Of a stretch of 64,000 nt of DNA, positions 7,961 through 18,514 are shown one piece after another; positions within the stretch are counted from its first letter, which is position 1, and each line of letters opens with the position of its first letter. A program made the position numbers and the translations under genes. A model generated the notes under the pieces. It worked only from the letters and a program-made list of their open reading frames with translations, had not been told where the DNA came from and did no database searches. Source of the stretch: Hygrophila difformis (lineage: Eukaryota > Streptophyta > Magnoliopsida > Lamiales > Acanthaceae); NCBI GenBank assembly GCA_030278955.1, contig JAOANR010000015.1, positions 37,728,487 to 37,792,486 on the forward strand. Direction: 5' to 3'.

Positions 7961-10650
7961 TGTAACACCCGAGGAAAAAAACAAATTCAAATTGTTTTGA
8001 ACTACGTCATGACTTGATCCCTTCACAGGGTACGTAGGCAGCTTAGAACTAATTTCTAAGTTCAGTCACGAAATAAATCACAAAATACATCACGAATTAG
8101 ACCGCAAGGACGATAGGGGAAGTTGGAACCAATTTAGACTAGGCCAATTAGGATACGGAAATGTTGCGAGCGATAAGCCGAACTCGCAACGAGATTAAGG
8201 AAAGGATTTCGGGCTAGAGACGACCCAAGGAATCGAGCTAACACGTAGAAAATCGATAGGGGAAAGCAAGGAAAGACCCGACGGAACACGCGGAGCCGAA
8301 CCGGCCGGTCCGGCCGGCCCGCGCTGTCCGCGCGCCGCCGCGCGGCCACCGCGCGGCCAAGGGCGTCGCGACGCCAGGGCTGGCACGCGTGCTCCGCGCG
8401 GACAAAAGCTTAGGTGCGCGCCACCAGCGCGCCAGAGGTGCTGAAAGTGTAAACTTTCCTTCCATGGCGATTTTCTTGCCTAAATTAACATTCTCTTCGA
8501 TGGTAAACGGATCCCAGCAGTAGGGAAGTGCATAAACTCGGTATTGGGCGCCCCCTACCCCTTATTTTCAGTAAACAAACCCTAGACACTCCATCTTCCT
8601 TCTCCAAGTTGAAAACTCCTTCGACACCACTTTCCGGCGAGTATTCCGGCGACGACAAGGCAAAAGGAACCAAGCCCTGCCCTCTAGACTCTTGCGATCG
8701 GAGAAGTTGGCCGTTCGTCGTGACCCTAGGACATCCGGAAACCCAATCCAGCGACCCTAACATCATTCTAAGTAAGTTAACACCTTACTCACAAATTTTT
8801 GCGGTTGTTTGTTGTTTAAATCTCGAGATATAGGCTTGTAACAAAAATCGGTTTTCAAAAAAACCCTATTTTCGTCCAATTTTAAAGACTCGCCAAAAAC
8901 TCGACCTTCGGGAATCCAAACCGAAAACTTTTCAACATAAAAGTTGTTCCTAACACCTTTATCTATCTTGTGTCCAAATTTCAGCCATTGACATTAAGTT
9001 TTGCTATCCCAATTTTCGCCATGAACTTTCTGTATTGAACCGAACCGTTTAAATCTGTGACAGATTTCTTCATTCAACTTGATGCATGTTTTTCACCCAT
9101 TTTTCGAATGATTTAACTTTGCATTTCTAAACAAAAGTTGTAGATAATTGTGTCTAGATTATGCCTACAAAATTTCACAAATTTTGGTGTTCGTTTGATA
9201 TGTCAATCGGCCAAGTTTTTCGAACTGTTTTGAATTCGTTTTAAGGGCCGTGAGTATGCAGTGTGTCGCACACGATTTTTGAGTACCAAGAATTCATTAT
9301 TTCCGAAAACTTAAAACATGAAAGTTGTTCCTTAATGTGTCGTGTAGTTACTGTAAAAATTTCACATCGATTGGTTTTGAAATGAATTTTTAATCGGCGT
9401 TATACAAACCTGTGACGGAAACAGTTTTTAAGACGTAAATTATTCTTTGCAATAAACTCAAATTTCAACTCACTTCGGAACCTTATTTCCAAAAACTTAA
9501 AACATGAAAGTTGTTCGTGTGTGTGTTTTTGAGTTACTGGCCAAGTTTCAGAATTTTTGGAGGAAAAACGAATTTTAAATTAAGAAAGGCGTAAACTGCC
9601 TCGAATAGGATTTTTCGAACTTGAGAAAACTCGAACTATGAAAACGCGATATCGATCTTTTGATAACTTTGAAATACGAACTTTCGAAAAATCCCGTTCA
9701 CTAGGCTGAGCCGATCTTCATACTATCATTATCTTTGAGACTGCCTCGTTAGTGGTCTCCTTACTATCTGAGATTGCCTCGTTAGTGATCTCGCGCGCTG
9801 TATTTGTGGACTGCCTCGTTAGTGGTCCTACCATCTTTGTGGATCGCCTCGTTAGTGGTCCTACTATCTTTGTGGATCGCCTCGTTAGTGGTCCTACTAT
9901 CTTTGAGACTGCCTCGTTAGTGGTCTCCCATTGTTTGGACTGCCTCGTTAGTGGTCCTATGTTGAGATTGCCTCGTTAGTGATCTCCCGGTATGGTGTCC
10001 TCTTCTTAGTTTACGGGATGAAAAGTAAAAGACTCGTGTGAGTGTTTCATTATGCTTAAATCGTATTTATCCTGTCTTTAATTACGTAATTAAATTTTAT
10101 GCATCTTAAATTATGCTTTAAATTTCGCTTTTTAAATTAAGTTCTTTAACCATAATTTTCCGCTGCTAATAAATCATGTACTTTTAAATTCTCGTACGAT
10201 AAGCGAAATCTTTAGTTTAAACACTTGTAAACCCTTTTATTTGTTAGTTAGGGATTAACTTACTCAGTATATTTTTATACTGACAACCGTTGTCATTTTT
10301 CTTTTACAGAGTATGTCGAGTGACGCATACGCATGCACTTGGGGGAAATTATTTATGAACATTTTAAATTTCTGCATCGTACTATTTGACCGGGTCTGTT
10401 AAACCCGAGGATGTGGCCATGTTGGCCGTTATTTTACTTTCCGCTGCACTTCCTTTATTTATTTTCCGCACGTGATAATTTTTACTATCGTACTAAGTAT
10501 TATAAATTTCCGGACTATATCTTGAAATGTTTTAAATCTTTTACATACCCACAAGCCTTGCGTTTCCTTAGCGAGCTCGGGAAGCCGTGTCTTGCTAGGG
10601 GAATGCGGCGGTGACACCTCGGCCTGGGTTATCAAATCCGGGGTGTTACA
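7961..10650 (+). mobile_element. 3' LTR of element 1
   Basis: 2690 bases, nearly identical to 1023-3711 and ending in GGGGTGTTACA. Includes the GC box at 8339-8355. Confidence 0.93.
9737..9986 (+). repeat. Array of eight hairpins with constant loop (right LTR)
   Basis: Identical copy of the array at 2798-3047. Confidence 0.85.
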
Positions 10651-10655
10651 AAATG

Positions 10656-12259
10656 GATTGAAAATAAGGGTCATTTCTGGCCATTATCAACATCCTCACA
10701 TTTAATACTGATCGTCCCCGAGCAGTCAGAGTCAATGTTCTAGAGAACACGGACTCTGCATATTCAATTCATTTTCGTGGCTTCATAAATCACATTCTTT
10801 TTGGATTGGGATAAGAAAACCAAAGATTACAAGTGTTAAATTCCCTTGATTACAAATCAAACATTATCATCAATCTTTCATGAATATCATGTTTGAAAGA
10901 TGCTAAGATTAAGAGTGAGAATTAAGGTATGACACGAACATGTGCAATCAAACAGAGCCTCACGTGTAAGAGAATCCGAAAATTCACTCACTCTCAATTG
11001 GGCTAAATCATGAACGCTCGAAATCAAATTTGATCAAATTTTCCCATATGCTTGCAATCGGACCAACTCGCCACCGGCTCATTTCCTCAAATCGAGATCA
11101 TGAGGTCTTATTCAAGGGTTATAACGGGGCACACGGTTGTAACATTCGGTAGGAAAGGAAATAGTTGGGCTAAGAAGTGGGAAGGATTAATTCCATCATA
11201 TCATGGCATATTTATTTAAGGATTTATGATCATCGATATTTTTCCTTCTTTCTTTTGCTTTTCTATTGCATGACATTAGACTAAGTCTAATTTGCTTTGT
11301 CATTTGCAATTCATTCATTTTTCTTCTCTCTCTCATTTTTTTTAATCGGTTTATAGCTTACCGATTGGCACAATTTTTTATGATCACAAATCTAATACCT
11401 TGATAGAATGTATTCTTGCACACTTGGGTTTGATATTTTGGTCTTTTTATAGGCTAGGAAAAATATAGAGGGCTTCAAAGAAAAATTAGGCTTATAGGCT
11501 CAAATTGGTTAATCCTAAGGGAAAATATTTTTGGGTTTGGATTTCAAACGAAGGCCAAAATTTTGGGTTTTTTCTAAGTGCCTCAATCATATCCCCGATT
11601 TTTGGAGTATGGCATGGTCTTGAATCGGTCCCAATTGCAAGTTCTAGTTTCCTTTAATCAAAATGATTCACACATCAAAGAAAATGAATGAGTAAAAGTG
11701 ACTCATGGCTCAAACCTCACAGATTGGATTGATTCATGTCATACAATATTCTGAAATTTAATCAAAGTTTAATCCCAACACTTTATTCAATCAAAATTTC
11801 TAACCTGCAGATTTATTACCCAACAAGATGATCGCATCATTAAATTTTTGTAGCTCAAAACCTTAGGAATTCATTTCATGCATATCTTCAATTATATTAT
11901 CCCAATTTTAAAAGTTTGAAAATTTAATCACAGGCCTAATTTCAACATGTGAATTTAGAGCAGGTTTATGCACATTTTTGCTGGTTATTTAATTTAAAGC
12001 AGTAAAGAGGCACTGCTGACATATGGAGTATGTCAACAGCATTTTTTGGCCTGACAGTCACTTATTCATCTCGGACTGTACAGACATCTTTTCAAGAATA
12101 AAATTGTTTGGACCTCAAAACGAAGTTCCATTTTGAAAGGCAATAAATACATCGATTACAAGAGATTTCCATGCAATCAGATTGAACTTGCACAAATGAT
12201 ATGAAATTCTCTTATATGATGTTTACATTTAGGCTCAAACTGATATGACAATTGCAGAC
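10656..12259 (-). mobile_element. Tip of Athila LTR, polypurine tract and 3' untranslated region of element I
   Basis: 10656-10692 is the first part of the minus-strand LTR. GTGAGGA (minus, 10693-10699) is the likely polypurine tract. 10700-12259 is non-coding and is homologous to 45337-46980 in element II, with shared phrases such as CTGATCGTCCCCGAGCAGTC. I see no gene in it. Confidence 0.65.
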
Positions 12260-13802
12260 TCAATCTTTTTGTTCTCCTGGCTGATTTGCTGGTCCTACAC
12301 CGTCCGTTGGAGGTGGAGGTGGTTTTGGAAGTTGTTGGATGAGTGCTTGCATCACCATTTCCATCATCTTGCGTTGCCTTTCTTCACTTTCTAGTCTTTC
12401 CCTGTGCATACGTTCTTCTCTTTCCAATAACAACTTCCTGAACTCCTCATCTCGCCTTCTCTGTTCAGCTCTCTCTTCGGCTCTTTCTCTTCTTTCGTCC
12501 TCCTTTCCCGAAATCATTGAGTCTGCCAGCGTCTTTATACTATCTGTAACTGTTTTGCTCATGCTGCTCACAATCTCCATCGCATGAGAAAAGCTAGATT
12601 CTGTGAAACATGTTGGCTTGCAGGTGGGATTTGAGAATGAGGCTGAGATAGGGGTGGAATCGGAAGTTGCTCTTGCGATGTCTGATTCTCCTCTAGCACA
12701 GTTGTCGAAGGTCCCGCATCAGTACGGGCTTTCTTTGTTCTCTTCTTTGCCCTCGATGGCCTGCTTCTCTTTCTTGGTGCTTGGGCACCGGATATGAAGG
12801 AGGATTGGGCATCGGAATTGCCTTCATCGGGCAGTTGAGGAAAGGAATATCTAATTCGTTCCTCCACAGGCAGTCTTGGCACGCTGATGGGGGGATTTAC
12901 CTTCACTATTTCGTCCTTTGCAAATGCACTCAAGTCGACGCCCTGAGCAACGCAAATTCTTCTAATTAGGTTTGGATAGCACAAGGCCTGCTTGTCTTCT
13001 ATCCGCGCCGTCATGACATCGAACACATGCCTACCTACGTTCAGTTTTGCTCCGCTCTACATTCTTGCAAATCCCATCAGAACACTCCCAGATGTGGTGT
13101 GCGGGTGCGAATTGGGCCGAATCTTTGACATGTAGAACTCGTAAGTTGGCATGAAGTGCATTCGCAGCAAGTTTGTATCAAATGTGTGTCCCAGGGCGGT
13201 TATTCTTGTCATGCTGTTCGCCAAGGCTGCATACTTTGCATACTCACTTGTCCTTCCTCTTTTTACCATGATCTCTCTAGCGGGAAACTCACTTCTGATA
13301 TCCGGGGTTCCAAGAAACTGATTCAACCACTCAGGTGAGATGTCTATCACGTGACCTCGGACCCAGGTTGTTCTGTCGACGGCGTTGATGTTGCAGAAGA
13401 ATTCCCTTGTCAACTGAACGAGGCCATCTTCTTCATGATGTATCCTAAAGTTTCCCACTCTTGATTTCTGTAAAAAGTCTCGACAGTGGGGTGGAGCAAA
13501 GCATCCTGCTTGAACCCCTTATCAGGCACTATCATTTTCTGCAGCTTTGCATATTGTCCTGCCCTTTCATTGTTGCCATTGAATTTGATTTGCACCTCTT
13601 CTTCACTTAGCTTCTTTTTCTGATACTGTTTTGATCCCATTCTGCTCCTCACAGTGTGTTCTTGCCAAAACTCAACTGGCCGGATAGACCCGACTGGTTC
13701 ATCTTCGCTCGTATGCCAGTCTGTTTGGTCATCTCCTTCTTGCGGTTGTTCATCCATTGGTTCAGCTTCATGTGCCCTCTGACTTGGCTCTCCTTCTCCA
13801 TG
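12260..13802 (-). pseudogene. PF20167-like gene of element I, C-terminal part
   Basis: Reading right to left: an acidic stretch (EGDDQTDWHTSEDEPV), then QYQKKKLSEEEVQIKFNG, a +/-1 frame change near 13440, then the domain core (REFFCNIN, TWVRGHVIDISPEWLNQFLG, GRTSEYAKYAALANS), an in-frame TAG near 13057 where Trp is expected, the segment KQALCYPNLIRRICVAQGVD, a Lys/Arg-rich region (13 kb to 12.7 kb), another frame change near 12580, and a charged coiled-coil tail ending at 12260. The rest of the gene lies beyond element 2, at 21187-23424, and beyond element 3. It parallels the intact antisense gene of element 1. Broken by insertions, stops and frameshifts, so not functional. Confidence 0.7.
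13798..13802. repeat. Target-site duplication of element 2
   Basis: CCATG at 13798-13802 and again at 21187-21191. Confidence 0.95.
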
Positions 13803-14429
13803 TGTAACACCCCGGTTTTTGGTCACCCAGGTCGGGATGTCACCGCCACACCTCCCTAGCAAGACACGGTTTCTCCGAGCTTGCTAAAGAGATGCAAGGC
13901 TATGGTTTTTCAGAATTTAAACATTCAAACAGCCCGTTTATATATAATTTAAAAATAGTACATTAAAGTTGCAGCGGAAAAGAATATTTACATAAGTATA
14001 ATGCAGCGGAATTTAAATATAGCCAACACGGCCAGAATACGGGTTAAACAGGCCCGTTCATGCAATTTCTAGTCTAACGTATCATTTACAAATAAAGCAT
14101 TTCCCCAAAATTCCCATGAATGCATATGATGATGCATATTCTTCGGCTCTGAAAGAAACAGGGGAAAAAAAACGGTTTTGGTCAGCACTACGTGCTGAGT
14201 AAGTTAACACATACAAGATTATGAGGTTTCAAAGCCTTTATTTAAATTTAATGAAAACATGTGCTTAATAATTCATGTAATCGCATAATTTAGAAATACG
14301 GATTCATAAGATCATCATATAGCTTGCAACGTAATTAAATAAGTTGCCATAAATTTAACAGCACAATTTAATACAGATTTAATTTGGAATTCTCGCAACT
14401 CCTCGTTTCATATCTTTTACAGATCACCA

Positions 14430-14601
14430 CCGATAGGGCTCTTATGTCCGCCAGCCTTACGCCTGGGCTCTTATGTCCACAGGTATCATGGTCGATCCAG
14501 ATCTTTTAATTAGAGTTAATCCGTCTGCTAGACATACGATCACTGTTTCGCTAGGGCTCTTACGTCAACCTAGACATACACTTGGGCTCTTATGTCCCAA
14601 G
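14430..14601 (-). repeat. Hairpin array with GGACRTAAGAGCC loop (left LTR of element 2)
   Basis: Four units with plus-strand loop GGCTCTTAYGTCC. Arms: CCTG/CAGG (14462, 14480), CTAG/CTAG (14551, 14570), CTTG/CAAG (14581, 14598), and a weaker unit at 14430. Repeated at 19142-19313 in the other LTR. Confidence 0.7.
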
Positions 14602-15912
14602 CCGCAGAGAACATTGACAGTATCTAGCTTAGTCATAACCCGCAATATTTTAATCTTCTCGTTTCGCGTATCGTATTTCAAAGTATTTCTATCCGTTTCA
14701 ACCTCAAAGGTTAATTTCACCGTTTCAACAAGATTTCAAGTTTTGACTCGGTCAACCACAGTTTACTCTAAAATTCGTCTAAAATCAGATTTAATTTCGA
14801 AAATTCCGAAATTTCACGACTGACTCCAAAACGTCGAGATCTACAACTTTCCTGTTTTAACTTTTTCGATCCGAGATACCGAAATAGGTCAAAAACACTA
14901 ATTTTCACAGAAGTACTGTTCTGTCCGAATTTCATATAACTCAGTTTAAAGATTTCGAATTCTACCATAGCAATTCAACTCCAAATTTAATGAAATTTTA
15001 CAGAGATCATCTTAAGACAATTATCTACAACTTTCATGTTCGGCTAAAGATCTAATTCGGCCTAGAACCATAGTAAAAAACGTCAACAAGTTCGCACCAA
15101 TGTTCTGTCCAGTTTCAAGATTCGATTTAAAACCAGTTCGGTTCGGAGTGGATTTCATATATCAAATCATCATGAAAAATTCTGAAATTTTACGGAGGTA
15201 TTCATAACGTATAGATCTACAACTCTTATGTTCAACGCCAAGCCTAGATCGGCCTAGATCTAAGGTAGAAATCACCAACAAGTTCGAATAAAGAATCTAT
15301 CATCGTTTCAAGATTTAAATCTAAAGCAGGCTCGTTTACGATCAGTTTCGGATATCAAAACACGATGAAAAATTATGAAATTTTTACAGAAGCTAGATCT
15401 ATGTCTTAGGAATGTTTTTCGTGTTTTAAGTTTTCCCGTTTGAGGTCGTTTAAAGGTTCAGAAAAATTAGACAAAACTGTTGCGCCGTTAGAAATCACAT
15501 GTTGACAGATTTACGAAAGATTTGATTAAGTTTCTAAATTCAAATATTTTAACTCCTCCCAAAACCGTGTAAGCATTAACTTACAGATTGTTGAGCGTCC
15601 GGGATCGTTGATTCGGAGGCGTGGCTTCCAGTCCACCGTTTATCTCCTTGATTCGTCGGGTTCTTCGTTCTCGATCCGGATCGGGGGTTTAGAATAGGAA
15701 GAGATCGAATTAGGATTCGTTTTGAATCAAGAACAGGAAAAAGAATGGACAAGAATGGTTCGTATCTTACCCCGACAATCGAAGGCTCCCAATTTTCGTC
15801 CAAGTCAGTCCCGTTGTTCGGTTTTGTGCCTCCGACGACTTCCGGATCTAGGGTTTCGAATGTATGGAAGGTTGTAGGGTTTCGTAAAGGTATACGGAGC
15901 TCCTAGAAGGTC

Positions 15913-15921
15913 TTATTTATA
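15913..15921 (-). promoter_or_regulatory. LTR TATA box of element 2 (left LTR)
   Basis: TATAAATAA on the minus strand; same box at 20625-20633 in the 5' LTR, which is the active promoter copy, and TATAAATA at 61021 in element 4. Confidence 0.65.
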
Positions 15922-16474
15922 GATATCTAAGACCTAGGGCGTCCAAAATCTGACCCCAAGGGTCTTGGGTCGAGATATGTTCAACCGAAAGTCGAAAAAT
16001 CCGCGTTCGGGCGAGTGAATCTCGCAACTGCCGCAACTGCCCTGCCGGCGCGCCCTTGGCGCGGTCTTCCCCTTGGAGCGCGCGGCGACCGCGCCGTACT
16101 GGCCTGGACTTCGGTCTGGGCCGGGTCGTGCGATCCGTCGGGCGTTTCCTCCTCTCTTTCGGACTTCTATCCCTCTATGTTCCCGGATTCGGATTTCCGG
16201 GGTATCTTCGGGCTCCGATTTCCTATCTTAATTTTATTCGGACCTAAATTTATATTTGGACTCGAGTTATTGAGTCTATCGGTGTCGGGTCCCCGTGTAA
16301 CCATTTATTCAATTAAATTGCCTTCGGCTCCCCGGGTTCTCGGAATTTTGTTTTCTTTTTAATTTAAATTCCATTTCTCATCTTCTATGATTCTTTATCC
16401 ATTTATCATGTTTATTATATCTATTTATTTATTTTATTTATTTATTTTATGTTGCAAAATTCTCGGGTATTACA

Positions 16475-16760
16475 GTCTACCCTCCTTAAGAATCAACTTC
16501 GTCCTCGAAGTTGTGTTTCGGCTTTTCTCGTGCTAAAGTCTTTTGTTTGTTTTATTATTTTGTGACTGAACTTAGAATTAAGACTTCTAAGCTGCCTACG
16601 TACCCGGTGAAGGGATCAAGCCATAACGTAGTTCAAAACAATTTGAATTTGCTTATTTATGATTTGGGATACATGATATCGAGTCGAACTCCAAAAATAA
16701 ATGACTACGGGGTATCACATCCTCTCCCCCTTAGGACTTCAGTTATGTCCCCATAACTGT
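16475..16760 (-). other. Chimeric 3' end of element 2 with two polypurine tracts
   Basis: The functional tract is at 16475-16487 (minus AAGGAGGGTAGAC). Inside it lies a second set of signals: stem-loop CAGTTATG...CATAACTG (16740-16759), tract AAGGGGGAGAGGA and then about 200 bases resembling the start of element 1's LTR (GTTTTGAACTACGT, CTTGATCCCTTCAC, GTACGTAGGCAGCTTAGAA). So a fossil LTR start is embedded before the real 3' LTR. Confidence 0.75.
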
Positions 16761-17879
16761 CTATTCATTATTCTCAAGGGGATTCGGGTTTTGGTCTTGT
16801 TCCTCGTCACTCTCCCCTTGCTGAAGGTTCACCAAATCTACTCTCTTTTCGATCGCCTCCTCTGGCGTTCGACATCCACTAGCCTTGTGACCAAGCTTGC
16901 CGCACCTACGGCAGGTTCCAGGCTTCGGGCATTGGCGCACCAGATGTGCATGGTTGCATCGTGGGCAACGTGGTATAAACACACCACGGTTATCGTCTCC
17001 CCCATTGTTGAGACCTTTATTCCCTTTCCTTCGGGATCCATTGTCTTTCCTAGAGTTGTTATTGTTGTCTTTCCGATCCTTCTTCTCAAGTCCTTGCGAG
17101 TCCTTGGTTGACTCACCATGTTCCTTACACTTCAATTGCTGGATTCGAGCAATTGATACGGCGCGATCATATATCGTCTGCAGGTTCGCGAATTGTCCTA
17201 CTGCAAGTATCTCCCGGATACTAAGGTTCAGACCCATCTCGAATTTCTGAGCCTTGTCAGAGTCGGTTGGTACTATCCTCGCAGCGAATCGTACTAGCTC
17301 CTTGAATTTGCTGTAGTACTCTTGCACGGTTTGCGCACCTTGCTTTAGGTTGATGAATTCCTCGTACTTCGCAGTCTTGGTACTCAGTGGGTAGAATCTT
17401 TCCCTCAAAGCTTCCTTAAGTTCTTCCCAGGTGTAGGTTTCTTCGTCTTCCACTGAGTTCGCTTGGAGATTTTGCCACCACTCATCGGCTTCGCCTCCTA
17501 GGTAGTAGGTCACTACGTGTATCTTTTCCTCATCAGGGCACTTGATAGCATTCAAGAGCTTGTCAAAGGTACGGATCCACCCTTCCAACTTGGCTGGATC
17601 CTCTTGGCCGTCATAATGGGGTGGGTGGTAAGGGTTCACTAATGCCAAGTAGTTGACTCGGGCTACTGGCGGAGGTACTGTTTGTGTCCTATGCACCTCG
17701 GCATTTCCCAATGCTACAAGGAGTTCCTCTACAGATTTTAAACGTGCTTCCACATTATTGGGCGCTTGAGGCACTTGCTCTCCTAGGTTCTGAGGACTTT
17801 CACTGTTGTTGGGCGTGTTGGAAATGTTAGCGTCAGTGCCGTTTGGACTCACCTTCCTTGGTTTCCTCCTAGGCGCCAT
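16761..17879 (-). CDS. gag: Gag of element 2
   Basis: A 372-residue intact Gag beginning MAPRRKPRKVS. Residues about 95-250 match the retrotransposon gag domain (YDGQEDPAKLEGWIRTFDKL, YYLGGEADEWWQNL, ALRERFYPLS, QTVQEYYSKF). A basic Lys/Asn-rich linker leads to two CCHC knuckles: CPRCNHAHLVRQC and CRRCGKLGHKASGC (about residues 300-335), which bind element RNA. The tail is acidic and ends at a stop codon with no protease or polymerase after it. Gag would assemble virus-like particles; the polymerase must come from another element. Homologous to the broken gag at 26722-27804. Confidence 0.92.
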   Translation of the reverse strand: MAPRRKPRKVSPNGTDANISNTPNNSESPQNLGEQVPQAPNNVEARLKSVEELLVALGNAEVHRTQTVPPPVARVNYLALVNPYHPPHYDGQEDPAKLEGWIRTFDKLLNAIKCPDEEKIHVVTYYLGGEADEWWQNLQANSVEDEETYTWEELKEALRERFYPLSTKTAKYEEFINLKQGAQTVQEYYSKFKELVRFAARIVPTDSDKAQKFEMGLNLSIREILAVGQFANLQTIYDRAVSIARIQQLKCKEHGESTKDSQGLEKKDRKDNNNNSRKDNGSRRKGNKGLNNGGDDNRGVFIPRCPRCNHAHLVRQCPKPGTCRRCGKLGHKASGCRTPEEAIEKRVDLVNLQQGESDEEQDQNPNPLENNE

Positions 17880-18514
17880 TTTCTGTTGTAACGTGTATAG
17901 ATTAGCTTATCTTGGTTTAGATAGATCGCTCGAACAAGACGTTTCGTAAATTTCAAATTTCAAATTTTCGGGTTTGTTGTTTGGAAATCCAAACAAGATT
18001 TTTGGAATAAGAGTGTTTTAATAAAAATTCGATTTTTATTGTTCCACATAAGGAAATTTTCTAATTCGTAAAAGGATAGGAATGGCTAAGGTCGAGATTT
18101 GGTATGATTAGGCGAACGCATAGATGAACGCGATCTAGAACTAAGGCAAGATCAGTCTCTAGTTATGGTTTCTAGTTCGATGTCATGCCTCAAGATTATA
18201 TAGGTGTAACAAGAGATCTAAGTTAATTTCGCCAAGATTCTAAGTTCAAATTCGCAAAGATTCTAAGTTAAAATTCGCAAAGATTCTAAGTTCTCTACAT
18301 AAAAGAGATGCAATATGCAAATGCGAGTGATGATTCCCCCCCAAAAAAAATAATTTATGCACTATATATTTTTCCCATGGGGTTTAAAATAAAAATTTCT
18401 CCATGGAAATAATACTTTAAAATTTAAAATAATAGTCAAAATATTAATAATAGTTTAAAAATAATAATGGTTTAAAAATAATAGTTTAAAAATAGCCGGG
18501 CTCTGATACCACCT
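17880..18514 (-). other. Leader and primer-binding site of element 2
   Basis: TGGTATCAGAGC (minus, 18511-18500) is the iMet primer-binding site, three bases from the LTR. The leader contains three tandem copies of a GAACTTAGAATCTTNGCGAA unit (18229-18297), the same unit that is amplified in element 4 (63545-63706), and an AT-rich part (18350-18490). No ORF. Confidence 0.8.

Larger units (their letters stand above)
1023..10650 (+). mobile_element. Element 1: non-autonomous Tekay-like LTR retrotransposon
   Basis: Two near-identical LTRs (1023-3711 and 7961-10650), an iMet primer-binding site at 3715, a polypurine tract at 7948-7960 and a 5-bp TSD define a complete element. The internal region (about 4.25 kb) has lost gag, protease, reverse transcriptase and RNase H. 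What remains is a coiled-coil ORF (4045-4443), an antisense PF20167-like gene (6572-5238) and the integrase tail with a chromodomain (to 7936). The chromodomain and long LTRs point to the Tekay/Del chromovirus clade. I counted about five substitutions and one indel between the LTRs, so insertion was recent. It must be mobilised in trans. Confidence 0.93.
13803..16474 (-). mobile_element. 3' LTR of element 2
   Basis: On the minus strand TGTAATACCCGAG...CGGGGTGTTACA. Contains a TATA box at 15913-15921, a CGCG-rich U3 (16040-16110) and the hairpin array at 14430-14601. Confidence 0.92.
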
